A stretch of 64,000 nucleotides of DNA, taken from positions 5,407,490 through 5,471,489 of the forward strand of contig NW_024043372.1 in assembly GCF_014851395.1 (NCBI RefSeq). Reading direction: 5' to 3'. Below are positions 46,201-57,215 of this stretch, piece by piece. Numbering within the stretch: the first letter of the stretch is position 1; every line of letters begins with the position of its first letter. The DNA is from Micropterus salmoides. Taxonomy: Eukaryota > Chordata > Actinopteri > Centrarchiformes > Centrarchidae. Below the pieces are notes generated by a model. That model saw nothing but the letters and a program-made list of their open reading frames with translations, searched no databases and was not told the DNA's origin. The position numbers were made by a program, and so were the translations under genes.

Positions 46201-46711
46201 GCTTTGTACGAACCTGTGCTGATGTTTGAACTAGTTTGTAAAACCAAATGACACCACAGTAAAATTAGAGGTCCTGGATTTAATCCTTCCTACTATTAAC
46301 CTGTTTGTAATTTAACCAACAATGTTGAGCTCATTTTGAATGGGGAGAGTTTATTGTTAGGATTCAAAATAATGTGTTCAGACTGTATTTTTCACTTTTC
46401 CCTGGTAGGATTATGTCTACGAAGAGATACAGCAGCCCGTCCAGACTCCAGACTCAGGAAATAAGATGAACACGATTTATGCCACTGCCAACTTTCCCAC
46501 AAACCCCTCTGCCTCGCTGCATTACTCTACCGTCAACTTCCAAAGCAGCTGTGACAGAGCTGGTGGTGAGGCAGTGATCCTCAAACCCAGCTCTGCTGCC
46601 GGCGAATATTCTACTGTGAAGCAAAGTGCAACCTACTCTACTGTCAACCAGCCGTCCAGCTCTTCAGAGGATCCTCTCTACGCAACAGTCAACAAGCTAC
46701 AGCAGCACTGA
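34292..46711 (+). CDS. Unit 4: complete CMRF35-like (CD300/pIgR-like) receptor
   Basis: Predicted type I receptor of 523 aa. Exons: 34292-34331 (MRSFLLLLFSLMTG), 39448-39744 (D1), 40161-40472 (D2), 40589-40903 (D3), 42964-43044 and 43637-43717 (stalk), 43885-43971 (transmembrane), 45817-45872 and 46409-46711 (tail). All introns are GT-AG, extracellular exons phase 1-1, frame open to TGA. D2 has TITC, FFC, SIC and YWCG; sequons NGT, NSS and NVS are visible. D3 has LTYYC, FIC, SIC and YWCG. D1 is odd: the B-strand cysteine is replaced by Trp (VEFTWKYP, codon 39504-39506), while a new Cys appears in TIRCTKKG. The tail has YEEI, YATA, three YSTV and YATV, suggesting inhibitory signalling (inference). 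Intron 1 (5.1 kb) holds a duplicated mosaic block. The intron after the transmembrane exon holds an LTR-like insertion. Confidence 0.82.
35198..35545. repeat. Duplicated block A, copy 2, with retroelement scar
   Basis: Shortened copy of 24460-25486, ending 'attttactgttg' and then jumping straight to 'tatctgaaacaggtccttt', the gag-like piece found after the LTR in copy 1. The LTR and leader are missing. Lies in intron 1 of unit 4. Confidence 0.65.
35630..36113. mobile_element. Inverted-repeat element (MITE-like)
   Basis: Left end 'aagtgcaatttatacttctgc' and right end 'gcacaagtataaatgcgcctt' are imperfect inverted repeats. No coding frame. A remnant of its right end precedes block B copy 1 at about 26890-26920. 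Harbinger-like origin is a guess. Confidence 0.5.
36114..37140. repeat. Duplicated block B, copy 2
   Basis: Longer partner of 26850-27370, same order, including about 500 bases absent there. No gene; probably a larger interspersed element carried with block A. Confidence 0.7.
37270..37510 (+). repeat. Small interspersed repeat, fullest copy
   Basis: Runs from 'cagtcactgacttaggttta' to 'cgccctgagatgagaacggtc'. Copies or fragments at 6620-6830, 8140-8345 (inverted) and 28848-28930. Intron 1 of unit 4. Confidence 0.65.
38363..38558. mobile_element. Palindromic element (~196 bp)
   Basis: Arms of about 50 bases are near-perfect inverted repeats: 'atcaaaactgaaaataaag' at the left and 'ttattttcagttttgat' at the right, with 'tctgaaagg' mirrored by 'cctttcaga'. 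Typical of a foldback MITE. Intron 1 of unit 4. Confidence 0.75.
38600..39447. other. 3' part of unit 4 intron 1
   Basis: No gene. AT-rich. It lacks the close similarity to other units seen around other exons until just before the D1 acceptor. Confidence 0.4.
40904..42479. other. D3-to-stalk intron of unit 4, ancestral part
   Basis: Alignable with the same intron of units 1, 2, 3 and 5: 'gctgcttcagtttcagggt', 'gaccaaaagctctctgccca' and 'gaagaagcaaactgttct'. No gene seen. Confidence 0.6.
42480..42900 (-). mobile_element. Tc1/mariner fragment, transposase C-terminus
   Basis: Minus-strand reading, with frameshifts, gives the end of a Tc1 transposase: an SPDLN/IENLW-like region, then NTDRLKAAIKETWASITPQQ and RCIDVVIHAEGALTKH. 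'caaaatattagaatatcag' at 42540-42560 looks like the terminal region. Different lineage from the 31192 element. Sits just before stalk exon 1 of unit 4 but does not reach its acceptor. Confidence 0.65.
44059..45522 (-). mobile_element. LTR-like insertion (1464 bp), antisense, GGGT TSD
   Basis: Begins TGTAGCATA and ends TTCACTACA, flanked by GGGT at 44055-44058 and 45523-45526. Removing it rejoins the conserved 'cctgtgta-ggggtgatga' seen in other units. Its reverse complement aligns with 51271-53276 (TGTAGTGAAC start, 'gggcaccaccgga', 'tagtgatcagttagtt'). On the minus strand an AATAAA occurs in 'gttaataaatttcaccg'. No coding region, so probably a solo LTR of a large family. Confidence 0.75.
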
Positions 46712-47819
46712 GCAAAGATCAGCAGTCTCAGGAACAGGAGGAAGCATATATATTTTTCTTTAAATTCAAATTGAAATATACAATGTGTCTCTATAGAGTT
46801 GTGTAATTATTTGTTAATCTACTAAGTTTGGTGTTATTCTTGTTAAAAACAACTAAGATAGTTATTCTTATATATTCCACTTTTTAACAACAGATTTAAC
46901 CAATGTCATATTTATATAAAAATGGTGGGGGGGGGGCACCAACCATTTTAAAACATAAATACCTGTAAAATTACAAAACTCTCTCTTGCTTCTGTGTTTT
47001 TTAACATCAACAAACAGCATGGCTCCACAAAACACAGACAGCGAGAGAGAGAGAGAGGAGTGCAGTGACACAAGTTACAGTACCACCGTCACAAACCTAG
47101 ATTGAGAATGCAATCTTTAAGCTGACACAACCAAGCTCAGAACAAATGAGCCTACAGGGCCAAAAGCAAAGAGTAGTGAGCTCACCACCAATGAAGTCAA
47201 CGACGCGCACAGACAACATTTTAGGGATCCAGAGGCTTTCTATAGCCACTTTCCACAGAGATCCTGCAATCAAAACGGAAAGAATGTCGGCCAATATATA
47301 TCCCATTCCCAGCTGTTCTCATGTTTTGCAATCCTCTCAGAAAGATGAAGATGAAAACAGGCACAGGACAGTCTCCCTTGAAGCATAACGTTAACAGCCG
47401 GTCACACGCGGCGCTGTCAGGGGCTCCAGTGTTCCTACGACGTTAACTTTCTGTTAGCGGTGGTGCTAACCTGTTGCTATCTGCAGACTATTAGCTCTCA
47501 CACACAGTACAATACACCAAACTGTGTAACAGTGTGACAAAAGTATTATAAACTAGCCAGGCTACTAACTGTCTCTGTACATTAATTAAATTTTGACTTT
47601 TCTTTCTTCTGCAGCTTGTCGCTACCTCCACAGAAAACAAACACATTCGGCACAACACCAGTGTACTCCGCTCTGCTCTGCCTGTTAGTCCTGTCCCTTA
47701 ACCAGTCACAATTTTAGAAACGTGATTGCCATCTACATTGACGAATCAGATTCCTCTCCTAAAATAAACATCACAGGGGTTACATAATATAAACAGTAAA
47801 TAGCATTTTTGCATTTGCT
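46712..47819. other. Intergenic DNA after unit 4
   Basis: Contains a G run at 46925-46938, an AG-repeat patch near 47041-47057, and 47140-47400 with moderately GC-rich unknown sequence. No convincing gene or polyadenylation signal close to the unit 4 stop. Confidence 0.4.
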
Positions 47820-49240
47820 CCTTGCGAGGAGGGGCCACTGGGGTGGCCACCCATTTCTTAGGGTGGCTGTGGCCCCCTCTCCAGAGGAGTCTGACAACCG
47901 GCCGACAGAGAAACAGGGGAGCACGGATCTGAGGTCAATGAGGCAAGCCAGGGACGCAAACTAGTCCCCCAAGCTAACCAGGAAATGCCTCCCCCCGGAC
48001 TCCAATGCACAAACTAACGCCCAGCAGCCCACCAGAGACCCTGCACAGAAAAAAAACAATGCATCAATATGCATCGACAATCGCCCCTCCAAACCGCAAT
48101 TAGACCGACCCGTGCCGCGCTACGCCCAAGGACCCACACCCCCAGTAGCCAGGGCTCCCCGCGACTTCCCAAAGCGCAAAGGACCACAGACAGCCCCGAG
48201 GGGGAACAGCAGAGAGCTGTGCCGGGGAGCTCCCCGCTGCCAGGGAGTGATAACGCGGGAGAACCAGGGCCGACAGTCCACCAGCCCAGCCAGGGGCATC
48301 CCCCCCCCCAGAGTGCAGGCAGAGCCAGCAGCCCCCCCAGTCAACCCCCCCAAGGAAGAGGTCCAAAACCCACCCAGACAACACCGGCCATGTGCCCCAG
48401 GGATTACCGAATGCCCCCACTGAGAGAGAGGTGGCAGGGGGAAGCAGCGGGAGCCCCAGCCCTGCTGAAGAGGGCCCAGCGAGGAGAAAGGGCCAAGGGC
48501 CCCCAGGCCCAGGGACACACCACCCGCCTCAGAGATGACCACGCCATGACCCACCCCAAGTCAGGCGAGGCAGACACCAACCCCACGGCACCCCCGGCGC
48601 CCCGAGGCTCCAAGGACAGGACACAAAGCCAATGAGACCCCCAACGCTCCTTCAACCCCACTGCCTGCCTCTGTAAATGTGTTGTATTGTGTTGGATGCA
48701 TGTCATGGATTGTGAAGTGTTGTATGGTGGCGTAAGGATAAGGTGCGTGGTAACTAAGGTGCAGTTAAAATTGGAGGGTAGCTGTGACACAGGCACCTCA
48801 TAACTGTCAGGTAGTGGAGCCTCCCAATGTGCCCCTTCCCCTCCGGTGTCTAAGGAGTAATTAAAATTGAGGGGCAGCCAGTGGGGGAGGAAGAAGGACG
48901 AGTCCGCAATAAAGCAGCCCCACCCACCAAACACCTAGCAACCTGCCCGCCCCCCCAGATTCCCAAGGGTGTATGTAGTGAGACATGAACAAAGGGGGGA
49001 AGGTGAAGGAGGTAATAGGGAGGCCAGAATGGTCCTCCCCACTGGTCCAGATTCCTGACTGGCCCCATCATTCAGCCCCGTCCCCCATCCCCCCAAGCAA
49101 AAGGACGCCAGGTCCCTCCACCCCAGGGTTTGTAGCAAGAGCCCTTTGAGCACCAGCAGCACCCCAGAGCCAGCGGCAACCCCGCCCAGCCCCAGGAGGG
49201 GTCCAAGGGGGGCCCAGCCTCCAAGGGGGGCCCAGCCTGT
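47820..49240. repeat. GC-rich, C/purine-biased repeat block
   Basis: Starts with hAT-like 'gaggggccactggggtggcc', then more than 1 kb of C-rich DNA ('caacccccccaaggaagagg', 'tgcccgcccccccag'). A partial relative is at 7930-8135. The 188-codon open frame 48069-48635 is Pro/Arg/Gln-rich with a long opposing frame, which is expected from composition. Not called a gene. Confidence 0.5.
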
Positions 49241-49289
49241 ATGATATTTACTACTTGTATGATTTCAGGTCATTCATTTCTGATGGGGT

Positions 49290-49960
49290 TGTTTACAACC
49301 ATATTACAGCTGATTATTATCTTATTATTGGTATTGTTTTTTCTTTCGGACGATGAGTAACAACAAATGTTTGAAAAATTGTTTGATGTCAGCCATGATG
49401 AGGCTGACCTTTGTGGTTTTGAGTTAAATATCTCAACTCTTGGATGGATTGCCATGAAATTTTGTTCAGACATTTACTGTATGTCCCCCTCAGGATGAAT
49501 TGTAATACTTTTGGTTTTCCTTTGGTGTCATGAACAGATCAAATGTTTATTTCTCAGATCCTTTATGACGAAATATCTGCACAACTAATGACCCATCAGC
49601 TTAGTATAGTAAAAGGAAAAGTTTTAATTAAATGAGATGTGTTTTGTGTCATACTGTGCAAAACAACAGTCATTAAAATGTTGCTGATTATTTTCCACAC
49701 TGGTAACATTCTCTTACACTGAATTAACTGTATATGCAGGGTTTGATTTATTTAATTTTACTGCCATCTGCTGGTAATATCAAGGCTGACATTGAGGAAG
49801 ATGACAATGCATGCTGCCATCTTTTCACCAAGACAACCTCGTTCTACAGAAAAAAACACGTTATCAAAATAAATTGAAAGATGCAACTATCACCTAAAAA
49901 TGTACAAATAGTAACTTACTTTATGCATGCTGAATATCTAAATAAGACCGTATTCATTTT
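49290..49960. repeat. Duplicated 3'-flank segment, partner of 1-650
   Basis: Matches the first 650 bases of the window in order. It includes the common 'ctcttggatggattgccatg' repeat and continues into non-repeat sequence, so it is a segmental duplication and not just a shared repeat. Confidence 0.65.
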
Positions 49961-50461
49961 CACTCCATTAGCACTGTCTCCTGTGTAGCTATGGGTGTAT
50001 CCTAAGTTTTTCTTAGGCACTTTGGCACATGTCTCAGATCAGAATTGAAATTCTCAAAACTACTTGTTCAACCTCCATATCATCTCGTCACCTGTGCACA
50101 TCATAAAAGCAATTTCTCATTCTTTAGAACAAATTACAAATGCTTTGACACAAATGATTATGTACAATTGTATGCTGTTTCCTACATTTCCAATTGTGTT
50201 GGATTATATCACCATTATGTCATGCTGATCACAATGTATTATACCAGTCTCTGTTCAATAGTCTTATCCCAAGAAAACATCTAAGCATAAGTTTGTTGCA
50301 TAATTCACTATATGCAAAATGGTTGAACATGTTGTCAAAATCAAAGTTAAGTAAAGTCAAACTTCATTGTCATTCTTCGCAGGTATATAGCTGAACAAAA
50401 TTTTGTTTACAACACAATATTCAGTGAGCAGTGAATAATGCAAATCGCCAGTAGATATATT

Positions 50462-50725
50462 TGGGCTGACCCCCAAATAGTCAAAGATTTGATGCTTTTT
50501 AAGGGGCGGAGCCTGATTCGATCGTCAATCTCACAGTTGAAGTTTAGTGATTTGATGATGAGCGTTTGATATAACTACCAGTTTCTCCCAATAAGTTAAT
50601 ATACAGCCTATTACAATATACATTTCCATGTTAAATGCCGTAAATGAACATGTAAAAAGAATAAAACTTTCAATAAATGTTTTTAAAAGTGCGTAAATAA
50701 ATCCTAAATTACAACCCTAACCCTG
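50462..50725 (-). mobile_element. hAT-like element fragment
   Basis: Reverse complement of much of 30335-30840: 'gggctgacccc' at the left, 'gtcaaagatttgatg' and 'aatatacatttccatgtt' inside. Internally deleted. Confidence 0.6.
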
Positions 50726-51239
50726 GGTCGTCAGTCATTGTCGGTTTGAGACAATGCGTTCTTGCTGGTCTTGCGCAGAGGTTGCCTGCATTGCTCTAAA
50801 TCGCTCTAATTATTATAACAGCCAGCTTTTATCCCCCAAAACAAAAAGCTCAGAATCAGGTTAATTGTAGGTTTTAACTTAACAAGATATATTTGCACAA
50901 ACATAAAATATTACATACCATAAAAGCAAAGAAAAGGCATATACTGTGACCACAACTCTACTGTACTCTAACAATGTAATGTCTAATATAATAATGAATG
51001 AGTAATCATAATATTAATAATAATAATATCATTCTATTTGTTTATTTTTTCCAAAGTTTCACAAGACCAGATTTTTCTGTACATCATCCAGATGTCTCTT
51101 GATTTAAGTTAACCTTACAAAATTACTCAGAATGTAATGACAGAATAACAGTGGTACGAACGTTAAAACTTTCTTACAGCTGTGGGTCTTTACTCTGCTG
51201 TGTTGGCTGCAGTGGTCTTCTGTCTGAGGGCTCTGTGAG
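50726..51239. other. AT-rich intergenic DNA before unit 5
   Basis: Nothing recognisable; no coding frame of note. Confidence 0.4.
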
Positions 51240-51270
51240 CAGGGACTGAAAGGACTAAAGTTTGTTATAT

Positions 51271-53276
51271 TGTAGTGAACAACGATGTGGATTTGTGCAT
51301 TTTATATTGAATGAATGTGGAGCTACCCTAAATTCCTTTCTCCTCCCCAGAGAAGATGGGGAGGGGTCAAAGTTGCTTTCTCTAAGTGCTGTCCCGACCA
51401 TAAAACTGGCACCCTTTTGATTCCGAAGCTGATAACGCGGGGCCTGACTGTTAAACTGACAAAGGGACACGAGCCAGCCATTGGCATCTCCCTGAACAGC
51501 CTATCAAAACTCACCCCACCACACATGTTTCCGTGGCAACTGACCTTATTCTTTGTTTTATTACCACATCAAAAGGATACTCCCTGTCTCACCTAAGTGT
51601 GACATGTTCCAGACACTGAACTTTGGATGACAAAGGACTGCATTCTCCAAAAGACTCAAAGCATCTAATTAAATTTAATTAAATCTTTAGTTACCTGAAT
51701 ATGTTTGCCTCTATTTGAGTAGTTATGTTAACTGTTGTTGCTATCTGTTGTTGATATTAGTGCTGAAAAGAAGTTACTTGTGCAATGTTTATATTTTCAG
51801 CAAGACACTCCTTCATCTAATGTAATCAATGCTTGTTCATAATACTTTCTTACAAAATCCCTTTAGAAATGATGACAAAGAAATGTTTTACTATACTCTT
51901 AATCGCCTGCTTGAATTTAAGGATGAATCAACAAATTCCCCGGTTCCTAAGGAGAGACGATCTTTGATTTAATCCAAGCTTTCCTCATGTAACCTGAGCT
52001 CCCCCAAGTGGACGAAATAAGTATTACATGCCCTCGTCAGAAATGCGGTTAAATGTATAGTAATACTGACCAATAATGTGACAATTGTTTCCTGTTACCA
52101 AATACTTAGAACAGTACAACCGTTCAACCATTGAGGTTCGATTGTGGAAAATGTTTGATTATAATACGTGCAAATAGATTTCTTTTCTTTAGACATTAAG
52201 TTTTGAAAGGCAGTCCCATGGGAAACCTGAGACGCCCCCTGGGGAACCACGCCCCAGACAACAAAAGAGCGACACGCGACCTGCTCGCTCTCTTCTCTCT
52301 TGACTCTTCCCTCCTCTCGCTCTTCCACTCTGCCCTCTGGATGCTTCGGCACGCGCGTGGCGTGCCTCGCCAGGCAACACGCCCAGACTCAGCCAGCGAA
52401 ACAAACAGGCCTTTGTTCGCCTGAAGCTACACACCTGAAGTGCCGAGACATCGATCTGCCTTCAGTTTGTTTTATTTTCTTTATTTCTTTTGTTTGTTAA
52501 AGTTATGAGTTCCGTTAAGTTACACTGGACTAATTCAGGAACGACCAAGTTCCATTTTAAGCCTTTTTCGTCGAGCCAACTTCACCGAGGTCAGACCAAG
52601 CCACGTGGTCTCGCCAGCTACAACCAAGGAAACCTGCAAACAGCCGAATTGCCAGACGGAGGAGGCGTTTTCAATCAGACACGGAGAACCCCGGACAATC
52701 CCTAGCAAAAAGCCAGGATCGCCAGCTAGCGTGGGACCCGTGCAACAGGCCAAAAGCAGGCTGTCGACAAGCAGTAAGACTTAACACACGTTCTGTGATC
52801 AGATGTCCATTTTAACTCCTAAAATCATAGCATTAGTTTACTTTCATTAGCGCTTCTATGCCGTATGAGTCAAATGCTTCCCACAATCGAACCTCCAGGC
52901 TCATTGTTCAGCAAATGTCTATGTTCCCTGTATCCAGCCATCTTTTTATCACCTTAGTTAGAGAATAAATTCACTGTAATATAATCAAGAGCTGTGTGTG
53001 TTGCCTATTTATAGTTCCTGCCAAGAGAATTGACCCTTTAGATATGAGACTGACTGACTGATTTAAGATAATTGAGCGATTATTAACTAACTGATCACTA
53101 GTAATAATTGTATAATTATTCAAAACTACCTAGAGGTCCGGAGACTCTAGGATTATAACAACTCCGGTGGTGCCCTTTACGAGGAAATTCTGATTTTATG
53201 AATAATAATTCATAATTGGGTATCAATTCTCATAAATTTATTAAAATGCATAACTAATAAATTTAGGTCCACTACA
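51271..53276 (+). mobile_element. LTR-like insertion (2006 bp) in unit 5 promoter, ATAT TSD
   Basis: TGTAGTGAAC at the left, GTCCACTACA at the right, with ATAT at 51267-51270 and 53277-53280. The left flank 'ggactgaaaggacta...gttatat' and right flank 'aaaaaactgaagtgacag' join into the common unit promoter. AATAAA at 52964-52969 with ~300 bases after it fits a sense-strand LTR. Same family as 44059-45522. No long coding frame. Confidence 0.75.
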
Positions 53277-53454
53277 ATATAAAAAACTGAAGTGACAGTG
53301 ACACAAAGAGGAACAAGATAATGAGTTGGGTGTGTAACATCTGGGGAAGCAGGTCTGCGCAGAAACAGCAGATCAACCAATGAAAAGAGAAACTGACAAA
53401 ACCAACTGGAGATAAATGGTTCAACTGACGATTTCGACATCCAAGGTCAACAAA
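53277..53454 (+). promoter_or_regulatory. Unit 5 promoter/leader, right part
   Basis: Resumes the common block after the LTR-like insertion: 'aaaaaactgaagtgacag', AAAGAGGAAC at 53305-53314, 'gtgtgtaacatc', 'gcagatcaaccaatgaaaag' and 'gacaaaaccaactggag'. The TATA-like piece is now about 2 kb upstream (51265-51270). Confidence 0.65.
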
Positions 53455-56400
53455 ACAAGGAGCTTTCTTCTCCTCCTCTCACTAATGACAGGTAAAAAGA
53501 TTTCTGCTGCCTGACTCCTGATTTTAGAGATTTGATTGAAAACTTTTACAGCCTCTTAAGAAACTAACTAGGTTTAATACATTCTGTTTGTGGATTAAGC
53601 TACATATTTTGTATTACTCTAACACAGTCACAGTATTTGTTCTGGTTCACAAAGTAAAACCAACAGTGTCAAATAGCTGTCTTCTATATTTAAAACTCAT
53701 CCTCCAACCTACAGTCTGTTAATGAAAGGTAACTACACATCTGTTGTGATTTCACGTGAATATGCAGCCTTCAGAGCTGATGTTTGAATTTGATAAAACA
53801 TCCAGTCTGTTAATAAAAACATCTGACAAAAAACCTTTGCACACAGGAGGTAATAGTCTTTAATTTATTCATGTGGAGTTGACAACTCAGAAACACTTAA
53901 ACATGGTTTGCTAATAATGAACTTAATAGACTTATTTATTGTGGTGTCTACTCTTAAAAGTAAAGAAAACACTACCAGAAGTGAAAGTCGTGTAGTCCTG
54001 TCGGTTTAAAAGGACCAAACAGGTGCAAGAACCAAACTCATGGTAACATAGCTGCCCTAACTGTGGCAGCAATATTCAGAAATGGACAGAAACTTCACTG
54101 TAATGTATCTAAATGTTATGGCAGAATTATGAGTGACAACACAATTTATTAGAGCTCCAAAGATTTGATTATATCGCTAAATCTTTTGGTAATTGGTCAA
54201 TCAGAATGAGTATTTTTCAAAAAGTCAAAATTCTCTCTTTCCAGCTTCTTAAACCCTAAAATGTGAATATCTTCTGGTGTCTTTACTCCTCTACGACAGT
54301 AAACTGAAAACCAGCATTTTTTTTTCACAATTTTATTAAATTATTACATTAATAATGAAATGAATCAACAATGAAAAAAATCATTAGCTGCAGCTCTACA
54401 GTTTATGCAGGTAAATAAAAGAAAACAGCAGGTGTTTGCTGGGCTGTATAGACACTTGCTATGTGAAAATGAAGCCATTAGACATAACATCAACATATCC
54501 AGGACACATTGGCCATTTGAAAACAACACAAGCTGTTGCAAACATTTTGACAAGGTGAACTTCAGCACGTCAGCAAACTGTTGATCCAAACACAGGAACT
54601 CCAGCATTCAGTTTTTAAGAGCAGTGATGTGATTAACAAGATAAAAGAAGTTTAAAGTACAGTAGATCAGATAGATGATTAAACTAATAACGTTACAGCA
54701 GAGCTCATCTTCACACTCTATATTTCCTCCTACAGCCATTAACTGATTCATCTTTGTGATCTACTGATGCAGAAAATGTTCATTCAGACTGCTGCAGAAG
54801 CTCTGGGATTGTTTCAGCGTCTTGACATGATGTGAACTTTTGTCTTTGTCTGATCTACAGGTTGTGAGGCCTCGTCTGAAGCGTCTAAAGTGAAGGGATG
54901 CAGAGAAGGATGGGTTGAATTCACCTGCAAATATCCAAACCCAATGGAAAAATATAAACAGATTAGTTATTCCCAAAGAAATAACCATAAACAGCACTAA
55001 AAATGATGTTTGGATAAAAAAAAAAAAGAGAGTTTCACTGTACCATGATACAAAAAATAAAACTCTCACGGTGGCCATTAAACATTTAAAGCAAGAGGAT
55101 TCTGGGACATACAAGTGTAAATTTAAAGACAATGAAATCAAGAAACTGGAATTGGAAGTTGGTAAGAGTCACTCACATTTAATATGATTTTAAACTCAAA
55201 TAAAACTTGTTCAAACCTTTTCAATAATAAAATATTATACAACAAATAAACATAAAAGTTATAATATATAATTGATAACATTGAATCCTAAGACAGATAT
55301 TTAAAGTTTGGAGCCATCAGCACAAACTTATGAACGTGTGTAATACACTGTAATTCATTCCTAAGCTTAAAGATTCCATTCTGCATTTTATAGACTTACT
55401 ATCACATTTCAGTAATTTTGTCTTCAGCTTACAGATTACAAGAAAATTAGCATTATTACACTTTACTATATATAAGATAAGATGCATTTCCATCCATAGC
55501 ACAGAATTAGTGATATTTTTTGAGTCACAAACCTTTAAAACCGTATCAAACAGCCTTTTCACAACCTTTTTATAATTTATCCTCCAATGGTTCTGTGTTG
55601 TTCTTTTTATATTTTGTTATGTGTTAAACCAATCCTTTGAGTTCTTGATGTAGTTTCTATTTTGGGATTTTCTGTGCACCCATGAAGAACACTGTACTTC
55701 TGGTTTTAAGAGGTGCTATAGAAACAACATTTTCCTACTTACTTACATTTCACATTTTTTGCCTTGTTTATTTGCAGAGACAGACGGCTGCCAGGGACAA
55801 TTTATTCAAACTGCGTACAGAACAGCTAAAACCACCATCACATGTGATCACACAGGAAACAAATACAAGTTCTTCTGCAAACAGAACGGTTCAATCTGTG
55901 AGGATATTTTATCAACAAAAACCTCTCTGAAGTCAAACGGGACATTCACTCTCACAGAAACCAACAGTAGCTTCAGCGTGTCCATCAGTAAGGTGTCCTC
56001 ACATGATGCTGGTGTCTACTGGTGTGGAGCAGAAAGCACTGATGAAACACGAAGCAACAAATTCTTCCAAAAGCTGGTGATGACTTTAGGTGAGTCAATT
56101 TATTTTATTGTGTAGATGTAATCTGACCTTGGTTCAGATTGTAAGAGGGGAACTGCTGGAAAACAAGAAAGCTATAATAATTATTGATTACTACTGGAAC
56201 TCATTTCATAAAGTTATTTTAATAAATGTGTTTTTGGTCTGTAGAGTTTCAGGGTCCTGATCCAGAAAGCAGGTTTAACAAACCCTGTCAGTTCAGTTAG
56301 TTCACTCAGCTCTGATTAACCCCCACATGCATGCATGCTGAATAAATAAACCATTCATCAATGGATCTCCTTTTTCAGATAAGACATTTTTACATCACAG

Positions 56401-56459
56401 TAGGAAAAATACAGGTGTAAATAATCAAATTGAGCTGTCACTGTCACAACTTATTGGGA

Positions 56460-56995
56460 CACTTAAATCCAATCCAACTTCACTTCAAGTTGACCAAAGA
56501 GCTGTACATTGACATTAATCAGTAAATGACAAAATACAACACCAAACAAAACAGCAACATACAGCTCTCATCCTGGATTAAAAGCCAAGGAGTAAAAATT
56601 TGTTTTAAATCGTGATTTCAAAACCAGAAGGCTGGGGGCCAGTCTGACATGAAGAGTCAATTCATTCCAGTCTCGGGGCTGCGACCAAGAAAGCTCAATC
56701 TTGCACCCTCAACAAGAAGTGACTGGTTCGCGGACCTTAATGACCTTGAAGGAGCATGCGGCTTCAATAGCTAAGCGATATAGGCTGGAGCTAGTCCATG
56801 AAGGGCTTAAAAACAAATAAAATCTTTAAATCAATCCTAAGATTAACACGGAGCCCGTGAAGAGAGGCAAGAACAGGGGGGATGTGATCTCGCTTACGAG
56901 TTCTAGTAAGGAGACGAGCGGCAGCATTTTGAACTAGTTTTAAAGACTTAACTGTATTTAAAGAGAAGGGAGCCGTCGTTATTGTTACACCTGCG
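56460..56995 (-). mobile_element. LINE 3' fragment (CR1/Rex1-like)
   Basis: Minus strand reads LVQNAAARLLTRTRKRDHIP, PVLASLHGLRVNLRIDLKIL and further on AFLVAAPRLE in degraded frames, the same protein region as 27880-28200. The 3' UTR end at about 56465-56540 has 'agttgaccaaagagctgtac'. Lies in the intron between the hybrid Ig exon and stalk exon of unit 5. Confidence 0.7.
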
Positions 56996-57074
56996 CTATA
57001 ATTAAACAGACAAATTTTATTCACTGTAAGCTGAAACATCATATCTTCATGGTTTCAGTTTAAAAGACTCAACT

Positions 57075-57215
57075 GAGCAGATGGGGAAAGAAACGAGTAA
57101 CGAGTATTACTCAAGTTACGGTAATTAAGTCGTTTTTTGTGTACTTTTTAAAGTTGTTTTTATAATCTGTAATTTTGCTTTTACTTAAGTATGTTTTGAT
57201 TGAAGTACTGTAGGC
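57075..57215. repeat. Common interspersed repeat, partner of 7255-7390
   Basis: 'acgagtattactcaagttac' followed by 'ttttgtgtactttttaaag' and 'cttaagtatgttttgattga'. Confidence 0.55.

Noticed and set aside
48069..48635. 188-codon open frame rich in Pro, Arg and Gln
   Set aside because: It lies in C-rich repeat DNA with long open frames on the opposite strand too, and no domain or splice context supports it.
47820..49240. Possible CpG island or promoter
   Set aside because: The block is C-rich but CpG is not clearly enriched, and a relative occurs at 7930-8135, so it is better read as repeat DNA.
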